Positions 29,704-38,441 of a stretch of DNA of 64,000 nucleotides are shown piece after piece (position 1 is the stretch's first letter; each line of letters opens with the position of its first letter). Both the position numbers and the translations under genes were made by a program. The stretch is from Paenibacillus xylanivorans (GTDB lineage: Bacteria > Bacillota > Bacilli > Paenibacillales > Paenibacillaceae): NCBI RefSeq assembly GCF_001280595.1, contig NZ_LITU01000083.1, forward strand, positions 136,934 through 200,933, written 5' to 3'. A model generated the notes under the pieces. The model did no database searches and was not told the origin of the DNA. It saw only the letters and a program-made list of their open reading frames with translations.

Positions 29704-31749
29704 ATGAAATGGGAAGAAATATCGGTTAAACAAATTAGCGGCGTGAGTGCTCTCAAAGAGGGAGAGCTTCACGCCTTTGGCATCTCTACTGTAAAAGACC
29801 TGCTTGAATATTATCCGTTCCGTTATGAGGATTATCGCCTACGTTCGCTCAGCGAAGTGAAGGACGGGGACAAAATTACGGTACAGGGCAAAGTGATGGG
29901 CATCCCGGTGTTGCAGCGTTATGGTAAAAAGTCACGCCTTACCTGTAAGGTGATGACGGAAGAGTGGATGATTTCAGCCACTTGGTTTAATCGGCATTTT
30001 CTGAAGGAGCAGCTTACACCCGACCGGGAGATTGTTATTACTGGGAAATGGGAACAGAAACGTATGCAGATGACCGTAACAGATTCGGAATTCCCGGATA
30101 AAGGGGAAGGGCGATCGGGCACGCTGCAGCCTGTGTATTCGGTAACTGGCAAGCTTACGCAGTCCTGGATGCGCAAAACGATCAATCAGGGGTTAGTCCA
30201 ATTCGGGGACATGATCCCCGAAATTCTGCCTCAATCACTCATGAAGAAATATGGATTCATGCCCCGCAAACAGGCGATTGCCGGAATTCATCGCCCACAG
30301 GATAACCGGGAAGGTCAGCAGGCCAGACAGCGGATGGTGTATGAGGAACTGTTTTTGTTTCAACTCAAAATGCAGGCTTATCGTGCATTGAACCGGGACC
30401 GCATGGATGGCGTAGTGCATACAACGGATAATACGACGATTCGCGAATTTGTCCGCAGTCTGCCATTTGAACTGACGGATGCACAGAAGAAGGTAGAGCT
30501 TGAAATTCTGCATGATATGCGTTCGCCGTATTCGATGAATCGTCTGCTGCAGGGCGATGTAGGCTCAGGTAAAACGGTTATTGCGGCAATAGCCCTGTAT
30601 ACGACAGTTCGTTCCGGTTTTCAGGGGGCTCTGATGGTCCCTACGGAGATTCTGGCAGAACAGCATATGCGTTCACTGCAAAAGCTGTTTGAACCTTTTG
30701 GCGTAACTGTGGGGCTGTTAACGGGCAGTGTGAATGGACGGAAGCGCAAAGATCTGATTGCATCATTGCAGATGGGTATGATCGATATCGTTGTGGGTAC
30801 ACACGCTCTGATACAGGAGGATGTATTTTTCCGCGACCTGGGTCTTGTCGTTACGGATGAACAGCATCGCTTCGGTGTGAATCAACGCAGTATTTTGCGG
30901 CGTAAAGGGTATAACCCGGATGTGTTAACGATGACGGCTACGCCGATACCGCGCACACTGGCCATTACAGCTTTTGGTGATATTGAGGTATCGACCATCT
31001 CGGAACGTCCAAAGGGACGGATTCCAATCTCGACGTACTGGGTCAAGCATGACATGATGGACCGGGTACTTGGATTTATTTCGCGAGAAGTGGACCAGGG
31101 ACGCCAGGCCTATCTGATCTGTCCGCTCATTGAAGAGTCGGAGAAGCTGGATGTACAGAACGCGATTGACCTGCATATCCAGATGCAGCAGAACTTTCCG
31201 AAGTACCGTGTAGGTCTGCTGCATGGACGGATGACGGCTGGCGAGAAGGAAGAGATGATGCGTGACTTTTACAGCAACGACATTCAGCTTCTCGTCTCAA
31301 CAACGGTTGTGGAGGTAGGGGTCGATGTGCCCAACGCAACGCTGATGGTCATTATGGATGCGGACCGTTTCGGTCTGTCGCAGTTGCATCAGCTTCGTGG
31401 CCGGGTCGGTCGGGGCGCTCATGCATCCTATTGTGTGCTCATTGCTGACCCCAAGACGGAGGTAGGGCAGGAGCGTATGAAGGTCATGACAGAAACGGAA
31501 GATGGATTCGAAGTATCCCGTCGAGATCTGGATCTGCGGGGACCGGGTGATTTCTTTGGCACCAAGCAAAGTGGCTTACCCGAGTTCCGTCTTGCCGACA
31601 TGGTTGCAGATTTTGCCGTATTGGAGCAGGCGCGAGATGATGTGTCTAGCCTTATTGCGGATGCGAGCTTCTGGACGTCTGTTGACTACGCTCCTTTACG
31701 TGACTTTTTACAGCAGCAGCAAGTATTCCAGGGTGATCTGATCGATTGA
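29704..31749 (+). CDS. recG: ATP-dependent DNA helicase RecG
   Basis: A 681-residue branch-migration helicase: an N-terminal wedge/OB domain (VQGKVMGIPVLQRYGKKSRL), Walker A QGDVGSGKTVIAA, the DEQH box VTDEQHRFGVNQR, motif III TATPIPRTLA, and C-terminal helicase motifs including QLRGRVGRG. It rescues stalled forks. ATG 29704 has GAGGGA about 6 bases upstream. It marks the end of the yloA-recG syntenic block. Confidence 0.96.
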   Translation: MKWEEISVKQISGVSALKEGELHAFGISTVKDLLEYYPFRYEDYRLRSLSEVKDGDKITVQGKVMGIPVLQRYGKKSRLTCKVMTEEWMISATWFNRHFLKEQLTPDREIVITGKWEQKRMQMTVTDSEFPDKGEGRSGTLQPVYSVTGKLTQSWMRKTINQGLVQFGDMIPEILPQSLMKKYGFMPRKQAIAGIHRPQDNREGQQARQRMVYEELFLFQLKMQAYRALNRDRMDGVVHTTDNTTIREFVRSLPFELTDAQKKVELEILHDMRSPYSMNRLLQGDVGSGKTVIAAIALYTTVRSGFQGALMVPTEILAEQHMRSLQKLFEPFGVTVGLLTGSVNGRKRKDLIASLQMGMIDIVVGTHALIQEDVFFRDLGLVVTDEQHRFGVNQRSILRRKGYNPDVLTMTATPIPRTLAITAFGDIEVSTISERPKGRIPISTYWVKHDMMDRVLGFISREVDQGRQAYLICPLIEESEKLDVQNAIDLHIQMQQNFPKYRVGLLHGRMTAGEKEEMMRDFYSNDIQLLVSTTVVEVGVDVPNATLMVIMDADRFGLSQLHQLRGRVGRGAHASYCVLIADPKTEVGQERMKVMTETEDGFEVSRRDLDLRGPGDFFGTKQSGLPEFRLADMVADFAVLEQARDDVSSLIADASFWTSVDYAPLRDFLQQQQVFQGDLID

Positions 31750-31863
31750 TTGGAGCTACGGAGGTGTGGTTTTCCACATTTTCCGTGGGAATATGTCAAG
31801 TGTACAAGCCCTCCTGTCATATGAATAAGAAGTGAGTTCATTATTCAGGAGGTGCTGTACGTT

Positions 31864-32151
31864 TTGGGTTACCAACAATATGGAATCAGTCCGCAGCTGG
31901 TGGAGCGGATCAAAACAAAGATGAAAAATCCCGCTGTCAAAGAGCGTATCAAAAAGTTGATAGATGGGGTCACCAAGTCTGATTTGCAGGATAAGGCCAA
32001 GGTGAGAAGGCTGGTCAAGTCGTCAGCGGTCATTTTGAATGAGAATTTTTCTACGACTCAGGAGGAACAATTTGTTGCTTTTGTTCTCGCCCAGAAGATC
32101 GATCCGAACAATACGTTTCATTTGATTAAGCTGTGGGGCATGTTTAGGTAG
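31864..32151 (+). CDS. Stage VI sporulation protein F-like protein
   Basis: A 95-residue helical basic protein. The segment KMKNPAVKERIKKLIDGVTKSDLQDKAKVRRLVK resembles the SpoVIF family (a small coat-assembly factor acting with GerE in the mother cell). TTG 31864 is taken as the start because CAGGAGGTG (31846-31854) lies 9 bases upstream; the GTG at 31852 lies within that site. A 228-bp palindrome begins one base after the stop. Family assignment is from pattern memory, hence moderate confidence. Confidence 0.65.
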   Translation: MGYQQYGISPQLVERIKTKMKNPAVKERIKKLIDGVTKSDLQDKAKVRRLVKSSAVILNENFSTTQEEQFVAFVLAQKIDPNNTFHLIKLWGMFR

Positions 32152-32152
32152 G

Positions 32153-32380
32153 ATTCGATGTAATGTTGGGTGGTATAAAATGAACCATAGGGTGTTACTC
32201 GTGGCCACTCCGAGTGCAGTACCATCTTCCGATCGCTGTTATCCCCGGATTTTTATATTAGAATTTCAAAAGGGTAAAATCCGGGGATAAAGGCGAGCGC
32301 TTCGCTTCTTCAGATTGGTTCTGCACTCTCCGTTACTGTGTACCTGGGAGTTCAATTTATAAAACCAAATTACATCGAAT
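32153..32380. repeat. 228-bp giant palindromic element (family B, copy 1)
   Basis: Nested inverted repeats make nearly the whole element one long hairpin. The outer arms are ATTCGATGTAAT (32153-32164) and its exact complement (32369-32380). Next come GGTATAAAATGAAC against GTTCAATTTATAAAACC, then GAGTGCAGTACCA against TGGTTCTGCACTC, and the perfect inner arms TATCCCCGGATTTT / AAAATCCGGGGATA. The core is shared, in reverse orientation, with 51469-51698. It has no ORF and starts at once after the SpoVIF-like stop codon. Confidence 0.75.
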
Positions 32381-32403
32381 ATGTATGAAGTAATTTAGTG
32401 GAA

Positions 32404-32450
32404 GGGGGGTCCATAAGTCAGGAAGATGACTTATGGACCCCCCTTTTTTT
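32404..32450 (+). terminator. Very strong intrinsic terminator
   Basis: A perfect 17-bp stem (GGGGGGTCCATAAGTCA and its complement, six-base loop) followed by seven T residues. It terminates rightward transcription from recG/spoVIF. The other strand has no T-run. Confidence 0.92.
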
Positions 32451-32489
32451 GATTTTTTAGCAGCTTGATACTGAACACTGTAGTGGGAA

Positions 32490-33071
32490 TTAATCTATAT
32501 TTTCAATACCCCATACCCCTTTTTCGTTTTTAGTAAAGAAGTAAGTAATACCTTGATTCTCAATACTCCCGTCCGAGGATTTTCTTGCAAAGCGCACGCC
32601 TGCTCTAATTTGTCCTGGATGATCGAGTTTTTCTAAAAGATCTAACTCATAAAACATGAATTGGTCGGCTGTGTTTTTGTAATAAAACCCTTCTCTGATG
32701 GATTCTAAAGACTTTTTATTCAGATTCTGTTTAAAATTCTTTTCGTTGTTCTCTACAACCGATTCGAGATTGTTACTTAACTTGGAGATAATCTTTTCGT
32801 CAAAGAAGCTGCTTTTATATTTGTCGAAATTAATATAGACACCCTTCTTAAAATCGGCCGCTGTGATGTCCTTAATTGCTTCAATCTCTGCTGGCCCAAT
32901 CAGACTTTCAATGTTTGTTGATGTAATGTTGGTTGAAGGGGCTTTGCTTGTTGTGCTGTTAGGTTTTTGGCTATTGTTAAGGCTGTTATTTTCGTCTGAT
33001 TTTCCGCATGCTGAAAGAAGTAAAGCTCCAATTAGACATAGAGATAAAATACCACAAGAGAGGTTTTTCAT
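32490..33071 (-). CDS. Predicted lipoprotein of unknown function
   Basis: A 193-residue secreted lipoprotein. A type II signal peptide (MKNLSCGILSLCLIGALLLS) is followed by the lipobox Cys in LLSACGKSD, then a Ser/Asn/Thr-rich linker and a small alpha/beta domain ending ENEKGVWGIENID. ATG 33071 has AGGAGG 10 bases upstream; the longer frame to 33110 would bury the signal. The gene is clearly AT-richer than the housekeeping genes, suggesting later acquisition. The C-terminal domain resembles small immunity-like or stress-response lipoproteins only vaguely. Convergent with the preceding terminator. Confidence 0.75.
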   Translation of the reverse strand: MKNLSCGILSLCLIGALLLSACGKSDENNSLNNSQKPNSTTSKAPSTNITSTNIESLIGPAEIEAIKDITAADFKKGVYINFDKYKSSFFDEKIISKLSNNLESVVENNEKNFKQNLNKKSLESIREGFYYKNTADQFMFYELDLLEKLDHPGQIRAGVRFARKSSDGSIENQGITYFFTKNEKGVWGIENID

Positions 33072-33201
33072 TAAGTAAATTCCTCCTGGAATGCGAGATA
33101 AACGAAGCATGTTGATTATAAGGCAATTTTAAAAGGAGAACTCTAGATAAGTTCTTTATGATTTCGCAAGTATAGCTTGAGAAAAAATTTGTGCCATTTC
33201 A

Positions 33202-33459
33202 TCATTCTTTATTCTTAACAAAAAAAGAGCTGGTAGCTAACAAAGATGCAATAAATACTAAAATTAAAATGTTGTTAGAAGGGACTGTTTTATATATGTA
33301 GTTTTCAGCTATTAGTACGAGGGTCGAAATGCTTAAGATCATTCTCAGCACATGAGCAGACGAGCGATTAGGGTTTTTAGTACGCTTTGAGATAAAGTAG
33401 ATGATGTACCACAAACCACTAAAAAGCAGGAGTGAGCCTATCAGTAGCATTATAAACAT
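33202..33459 (-). CDS. Small three-helix membrane protein of unknown function
   Basis: An 85-residue protein with predicted membrane helices at about 2-24, 38-55 and 64-80, and a basic loop (KRTKNPNRSS) after the first. GAAAGGTG lies about 8 bases before ATG. AT-rich like the neighbouring lipoprotein gene, which lies 130 bases downstream on the same strand. No family recognised. Confidence 0.6.
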   Translation of the reverse strand: MFIMLLIGSLLLFSGLWYIIYFISKRTKNPNRSSAHVLRMILSISTLVLIAENYIYKTVPSNNILILVFIASLLATSSFFVKNKE

Positions 33460-33733
33460 TTAAATACACCTTTCTTAAATAAATTACTTTGAACTAATTA
33501 GCAGAATGTTCCAATTAATTATAACACAGGTAGATTCTTGGAAGTGGAGTTTTATGTGTAGGTAAGTGGAGTTTTGTTGGTAGGGCCTTTGCCTCTCCTT
33601 TTCACAGGATTGACTTTGCTTTCCTCCTGAGGGAGCAGTAAACTGTTGCATACGAGCATACATGGATTTTAAGGTGAGAGAAGCGCTGCTGCGCTGAGGG
33701 GCGTTTATTTTTGACGGATTGGAGGAAGTCAGG

Positions 33734-35404
33734 TTGACGGAGATGTTTACGATGCTGCTGGGGTTGTTTGAACGGGCGGCACTGCTGATTATATTTTTAT
33801 TCTTTCTGTCGAGGATACCGCGGTTTAGACAGATTTTGCAAAAGGGAAAATTGAGATGGCAGGAGTACATTGCGGTTACGTTGTTATTCTGTGCGTTTGC
33901 CATCTTTGGTACCTATACCGGTATTAATGTGGAAGGCTCGCTGGTGAATGTGCGTATTATTGCGATCATGTCTGGTGGTATTCTGTTCGGGGCGCCTGTG
34001 GGCATCATTACGGGGATTGTTTCGGGGGTACATCGGTACTTGATTGATATGGATGGGGTCACGGCGATCCCTTGCCTGATTACGAGTATCCTTGCAGGTC
34101 TGGTGTCCGGGTATATACATAAGTATACGCCTAAGTCGAAGCGCTGGATCATCGGCATTGCGGCCGGAATGATCTGTGAGGGGCTTACGATGCTGCTTAT
34201 CCTGCTGTATTCCTATCCGGATCCACTGGGGGCGGATATTGTCTCAAAGATTGCGCTGCCGATGATATTGGGTGAGATGAACATTGGGCTGATCGTACTG
34301 CTGGTGCAGAGTGTGGAAGGGGAAAAGGAAATGATTGCGGCTCGTCAGGCCAAGCTGGCGCTGGAGATTGCCAACAAAACCTTGCCATACTTCCGCTCCA
34401 TTGATGAAGACTCCCTGCGGAAGATTTGCCGGATTATTCAGGAGGATATTCAGGCGGATGCGGTTGCGATTACGGATACCCGAAATGTACTGGCTTATGT
34501 GGGATTTGGTGAGGAACGATATCATATCGGCAATGAAATTATTAGTGAGATGACGAAGAAAACGATCTCCAGCGGAGAGATTACGATCAGCAATGATGTA
34601 ATTGACGAAAAGACGCCGGATATCCACTCCCTCCTCATCATTCCGCTCAAAGAGCGGGGCGAAGTGACGGGTGCCCTGAAAATCTATTACCGCAAAGCGT
34701 ACAAGATTACGTATCCTTTGCAAACGATGGCTGTGGGCTTGTCGCAAATTATTTCCACCCAGATGGAAGTATCTCGTGTGGAGGAGATCAAGGCTGCGGC
34801 CAATAAGGCGGAGCTGCGTGCATTACAGACCACGATCCATCCTCATTTTCTATTCAATGCGCTGAACGCGATTGCTTCATCCATTCGCACCAAGCCGGAT
34901 CGGGCGCGCGAGCTGATTGTGAATCTGTCCGGATATATGCGATATAACCTGGAGCTGTCGGATGAGCTTATTGATATTCATAAGGAGTTGGAGCAGGTCC
35001 GCAATTATGTGGAAATCGAGAAGGCACGCTTCGGTAGCAGGCTCAACGTCATCTATGATATTGATGAGGTGGCTGTGCATATTCCAAGTCTGGTCATCCA
35101 GCCGCTTGTGGAAAATGCCATCATCCACGGCATTCTCAAGGTAAAAGGACCCGGGACCGTACGGATTCGGGTACAGGATTATCCTGAGTTTGTGCGAATT
35201 GGGGTCAGTGACACAGGAGCAGGTATTGGAGCCGACATTATCGAGCGTGTATACCATGACCGGATGCCTGCCAACCAGATCGGATTGTATAACGTACATC
35301 GGCGGGTGAAGCTCATTTATGGACAGGGGCTAACAATTACGAGGCTGGAGCAAGGAACCGATATTTTATTTGATGTACCCAAAGGAGATGTAGTGACAAG
35401 GTGA
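33734..35404 (+). CDS. LytS/YpdA-family sensor histidine kinase
   Basis: A 556-residue kinase. An N-terminal six-helix 5TMR_LYT domain (about 1-175) with GILFGAPVGIITGIVSG is followed by a GAF-like domain (about 215-330). The His_kinase domain has the phosphoacceptor in TIHPHFLFNALNAI, and a HATPase domain has LVIQPLVENAIIHGIL and VSDTGAGIGAD. Homologues (E. coli YpdA and BtsS, B. subtilis LytS) sense pyruvate or related signals. TTG 33734 has GGAGG at 33721-33725, 8 bases away; a TTG at 33719 lacks a site. The partner regulator starts 11 bases downstream. Confidence 0.92.
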   Translation: MTEMFTMLLGLFERAALLIIFLFFLSRIPRFRQILQKGKLRWQEYIAVTLLFCAFAIFGTYTGINVEGSLVNVRIIAIMSGGILFGAPVGIITGIVSGVHRYLIDMDGVTAIPCLITSILAGLVSGYIHKYTPKSKRWIIGIAAGMICEGLTMLLILLYSYPDPLGADIVSKIALPMILGEMNIGLIVLLVQSVEGEKEMIAARQAKLALEIANKTLPYFRSIDEDSLRKICRIIQEDIQADAVAITDTRNVLAYVGFGEERYHIGNEIISEMTKKTISSGEITISNDVIDEKTPDIHSLLIIPLKERGEVTGALKIYYRKAYKITYPLQTMAVGLSQIISTQMEVSRVEEIKAAANKAELRALQTTIHPHFLFNALNAIASSIRTKPDRARELIVNLSGYMRYNLELSDELIDIHKELEQVRNYVEIEKARFGSRLNVIYDIDEVAVHIPSLVIQPLVENAIIHGILKVKGPGTVRIRVQDYPEFVRIGVSDTGAGIGADIIERVYHDRMPANQIGLYNVHRRVKLIYGQGLTITRLEQGTDILFDVPKGDVVTR

Positions 35405-35414
35405 TGAACGGTCA

Positions 35415-36227
35415 ATGAGAGCCCTTATTGTTGAAGATGAAATTCCGGCAAGTGAGGAACTGAATTACTTGATACAGGAACATAGCCAAATTGAAGTGGT
35501 AGATTGTCTGGAAGATGGACTGGATGTGCTGAAGTTTCTGCAGGAGCAGGAAGTCGACGTTATTTTTCTCGATATAAATATCCCTTCGCTGGATGGCATG
35601 ATGCTGGCACACCATATTGGGAAGTTTGCGAGCAAGCCATATATCGTATTTACAACGGCGTACAAGGAACATGCCGCTGAAGCGTTTGAGCTGGAGGCGT
35701 TTGACTATATTCTGAAGCCCTATGATGAGAAACGAATTGCCGCGATGCTGAATAAACTCGAAACGGCGTTCAGACGGGATCATGAGCAGGAGGAACGTGA
35801 ACGTGGCATTGACGATGGACAGGCTCACAATACGACTCAAGCAAACGATGAATGGTCTGCATTAAATATGCAGGTGCGGGAATCTAATGCCCAGAACGAG
35901 AGACGAATCAATCTGCTGCGCAATGACAACATTATTGTGACAGACACCGCCGATATTTATTATGCGGAAGCACAAGAGAAAGTAACGAAGGTGTATACCA
36001 AAAACGGTGAGTTTACGATGCCGGTCAGCATTTCGGATTTTCATGGCCGATTGCCCCAGGAAGCCTTTTTCCGCTGCCATCGTTCTTACGTGGTGAATTT
36101 GTCCCAAATCCGTGAAATTGTGCCCTGGTTCAACAATACGTACCTGCTTCGTTTGCGCGATCTGGAGGCTGAAGTGCCTGTTAGCCGGGGCAAGGTTAAG
36201 GAATTCAGGCAACTCATGCGCATCTAG
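35415..36227 (+). CDS. LytTR-family response regulator (YpdB/LytT-like)
   Basis: A 270-residue regulator. The receiver domain (1 to about 118) has the acid pair EDE near residues 7-9, the phosphoacceptor in VIFLDINIPSLDG, and FDYILKPYDEKR with the conserved Lys. An acidic linker follows, then a LytTR DNA-binding domain (about 168-270) with FFRCHRSYVVNLSQI. It is translationally close to the kinase. Its last codons form the first of three 21-bp direct repeats that extend into the promoter of the next gene, which is therefore its likely target. Confidence 0.93.
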   Translation: MRALIVEDEIPASEELNYLIQEHSQIEVVDCLEDGLDVLKFLQEQEVDVIFLDINIPSLDGMMLAHHIGKFASKPYIVFTTAYKEHAAEAFELEAFDYILKPYDEKRIAAMLNKLETAFRRDHEQEERERGIDDGQAHNTTQANDEWSALNMQVRESNAQNERRINLLRNDNIIVTDTADIYYAEAQEKVTKVYTKNGEFTMPVSISDFHGRLPQEAFFRCHRSYVVNLSQIREIVPWFNNTYLLRLRDLEAEVPVSRGKVKEFRQLMRI

Positions 36228-36270
36228 AGGCATTTCATTCCGCATCTGATGCAACTCATGCTCAAAACGG
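36208..36270 (+). promoter_or_regulatory. Three 21-bp direct repeats, probable LytTR-regulator binding array
   Basis: GGCAACTCAT (36208-36217), GGCATTTCAT (36229-36238) and TGCAACTCAT (36250-36259) recur with exact 21-base periodicity and 11-base spacers; the first two spacers are themselves alike (GCGCATCTAGA, TCCGCATCTGA). The middle copy equals, as I recall it, the 10-base half-site of E. coli YpdB (GGCATTTCAT-N11-GGCATTTCAT). The array ends just upstream of a promoter with a good -10 and poor -35, as expected for an activator site. Confidence 0.75.
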
Positions 36271-36297
36271 TGTAATGAATCCCCTTTCATGTATGAT
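36269..36297 (+). promoter_or_regulatory. Activator-dependent promoter of the OFA transporter gene
   Basis: The -10 is TATGAT (36292-36297). At 17 bases upstream only GGTGTA (36269-36274) is found, a poor -35. The last direct repeat ends ten bases before it. Confidence 0.5.
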
Positions 36298-36347
36298 TAG
36301 CTTGTGAACGCATTCATATATATGACATCGGCAAAGGGGAGATCACG

Positions 36348-37637
36348 ATGAAAGCAGCTATTTCATCCACACCTAATTCAGCATCTACTTCTATGAAAAT
36401 GAACCGCTGGCTTATTGTACTGGGCACCATTATTGTACAAATGGGTCTCGGAACCATCTACACCTGGAGTTTATTTAATCAACCGTTGTCTGATCGTTTC
36501 GGATGGGACGTCAGCTCGGTCGCGATAACTTTTTCGATTACCAGCTTTGCTTTGGCATTTGCCACACTGTTTGCAGGCCGACTACAAGAACGATGGGGGC
36601 TTCGTCGCCTGATTCGGGTAGCCGGTGTGGTGCTTGGTCTGGGACTCGTGCTCAGTTCTCAAGTGAGTTCGTTGACACTGCTCTACATTCTGGCTGGATT
36701 TGTGGTTGGATTCGCGGATGGTACGGCGTATATTACTTCCCTGTCCAACTTGATCAAGTGGTTCCCTGAGCGAAAAGGTTTGATCTCAGGTATTTCGGTC
36801 GGGGCCTTTGGTACGGGCAGCCTGTTGTTCAAATACGTGAACTCGGCATTAATCGGTGCTGTTGGTCCTGCTCAAGCCTTTATGTACTGGGGTATTATTG
36901 TATTGGTATTGATTGTGGGCGGCTCGTTCCTGATCCGTGAAGCGGTTGTTCGTGAACAGGCTCCAGCAAGCAGCACTGAAGGTGTGAAGAAACAAGAAGC
37001 ACCTCATGATTATACGGTCAAAGAAATGCTGCGTACGAAAGAAGCTTATATGCTGTTCGTTATTTTCTTCACGGCATGTATGAGCGGACTGTATCTAATT
37101 GGTATTGTCAAAGATATCGGCGTGCAGTTGGCAGGTCTTAACGTCGCTACAGCTGCCAATGCAGTGGCAATGGTTGCGATCTTTAACACCGCTGGACGTA
37201 TCATTCTGGGGGCGCTGTCGGATAAAGTGGGACGGATGAAAGTTATTGCCGGAGCACTGCTGGTTACGGCTGTTGCCGTAATGACGCTTAGTCTGGTACC
37301 TCTGAGCTTTGGCATCTTCTTCGCCTGTGTGGCTGCTATCGCGTTCTGCTTTGGTGGCAATATTACGGTCTTCCCTGCGATTGTGGCTGATTACTTTGGA
37401 CTGAAAAATCAGAGCAAAAACTACGGCGTCATCTATCAGGGATTTGGATTTGGTGCCTTGGCTGGATCGTTTATCAGCGCCCTGCTGGGCGGATTCCATC
37501 TTACCTTTATTGTGATCGCTGTACTGTGTGCCGTCTCGCTCCTGCTCGCGTTAATTATTACGCCTCCGGGTCAAGGACGTCGTACACGTCAACGTGAACA
37601 GCAGATGAATCTTAATCCATCATCCCGGGCAAGCTGA
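36348..37637 (+). CDS. OFA-family major facilitator transporter (YhjX-like)
   Basis: A 429-residue, 12-helix MFS protein of the oxalate/formate antiporter family: NRWLIVLGTIIVQMGLGTIY and the TWSLFNQPL segment at helix 1; ISSLSNLIKWFPERKG-type loop (here TSLSNLIKWFPERKG); and FGTGSLLFKY. The close E. coli relative YhjX is induced by pyruvate through YpdAB. The gene lies directly after a YpdAB-like pair and behind a matching operator, so transport of pyruvate or another small monocarboxylate is the favoured guess. The substrate is not proven. GGGGAG is 8 bases upstream of ATG. It ends at a terminator. Confidence 0.88.
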   Translation: MKAAISSTPNSASTSMKMNRWLIVLGTIIVQMGLGTIYTWSLFNQPLSDRFGWDVSSVAITFSITSFALAFATLFAGRLQERWGLRRLIRVAGVVLGLGLVLSSQVSSLTLLYILAGFVVGFADGTAYITSLSNLIKWFPERKGLISGISVGAFGTGSLLFKYVNSALIGAVGPAQAFMYWGIIVLVLIVGGSFLIREAVVREQAPASSTEGVKKQEAPHDYTVKEMLRTKEAYMLFVIFFTACMSGLYLIGIVKDIGVQLAGLNVATAANAVAMVAIFNTAGRIILGALSDKVGRMKVIAGALLVTAVAVMTLSLVPLSFGIFFACVAAIAFCFGGNITVFPAIVADYFGLKNQSKNYGVIYQGFGFGALAGSFISALLGGFHLTFIVIAVLCAVSLLLALIITPPGQGRRTRQREQQMNLNPSSRAS

Positions 37638-37680
37638 GTGTAGCCAGGCACGAAGTTCTATTTTATAAAAAGCAAGTTGG

Positions 37681-37706
37681 GCGGTCTCTGCGGAGACCGC
37701 TTTTTT
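37681..37706 (+). terminator. Intrinsic terminator after the OFA transporter gene
   Basis: Perfect stem GCGGTCTC / GAGACCGC with a four-base loop, then six T residues. Confidence 0.93.
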
Positions 37707-37845
37707 GGTACCAGCTCGACCGGAGGGGAATGGGATTCCTTGTACATGAAGCGGTTGTGTGCAATGCATACTTTGCTTCTGGTATACTCTAGGTGAAATA
37801 AAAAGAGCAAGTCCTTGTTAGCCATTTGGAGGAGGTATGCGCGTT

Positions 37846-38328
37846 ATGAATTTCTTGAAATATGCACCATCTGATTTTGCTGATTATTATGCTCTTGTGT
37901 CCAATATTGAAGTCATGCAACAGATTACCGAACGTGCTCTGCCTGAGCATGAAGCTACATCGGAATATGAATCCATGCTGAATTATAATCTCGGCAACAA
38001 TTGTGGCTATTATCGGATATCTGGTGAAGATGGGGTAGGAATGGCCTACGCCAAACTGATCCCGGATGAATCTGATCCGTCCCGGGCAGAAATGGGTTAC
38101 ATGATTCTGCCGGAGTATTGGGGGAAAGGACACGGGACTTCCATCGCAGCTCGGCTGATTATTCAGGCACAGGCGGCGGGGATTGCTGTACTCTATGCGG
38201 TTATTGATCCGTCCAATGCGGCATCCCGTCAAATATTGCTCAGACAGAACTTTGTATCCACATGGGTGGGGGATTATGAGGGGTTACCTGGCGAGATTCT
38301 GGAGTTGAATCTTCAGGTAAAGCGCTAA
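37846..38328 (+). CDS. GNAT-family N-acetyltransferase
   Basis: A 160-residue acetyltransferase of the RimJ/RimL-like type: strand/turn EMGYMILPEYWGKGHGTSIA, which includes the acetyl-CoA pyrophosphate loop (GKGHGT), followed by LYAVIDPSNAASRQILLRQNF, the classic C-terminal N-x-x-S motif. The acceptor is unknown. ATG 37846 lies 10 bases after GGAGGAGG; the ATG at 37837 is only one base from it. Confidence 0.88.
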   Translation: MNFLKYAPSDFADYYALVSNIEVMQQITERALPEHEATSEYESMLNYNLGNNCGYYRISGEDGVGMAYAKLIPDESDPSRAEMGYMILPEYWGKGHGTSIAARLIIQAQAAGIAVLYAVIDPSNAASRQILLRQNFVSTWVGDYEGLPGEILELNLQVKR

Positions 38329-38441
38329 GGGATCAGGCTTGCGGGTAATACATAATATCCCGGGCATTTTGCATCACTTCGATGGAAACTCGTCTTCGAA
38401 TGTATGCGAAATGCTCATACAGAGATTTGGAGGAGATCGAG

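Noticed and set aside
36208..36270. Start of a CRISPR-like array
   Set aside because: Only three degenerate 21-bp units with similar spacers; position and period fit a LytTR operator instead.
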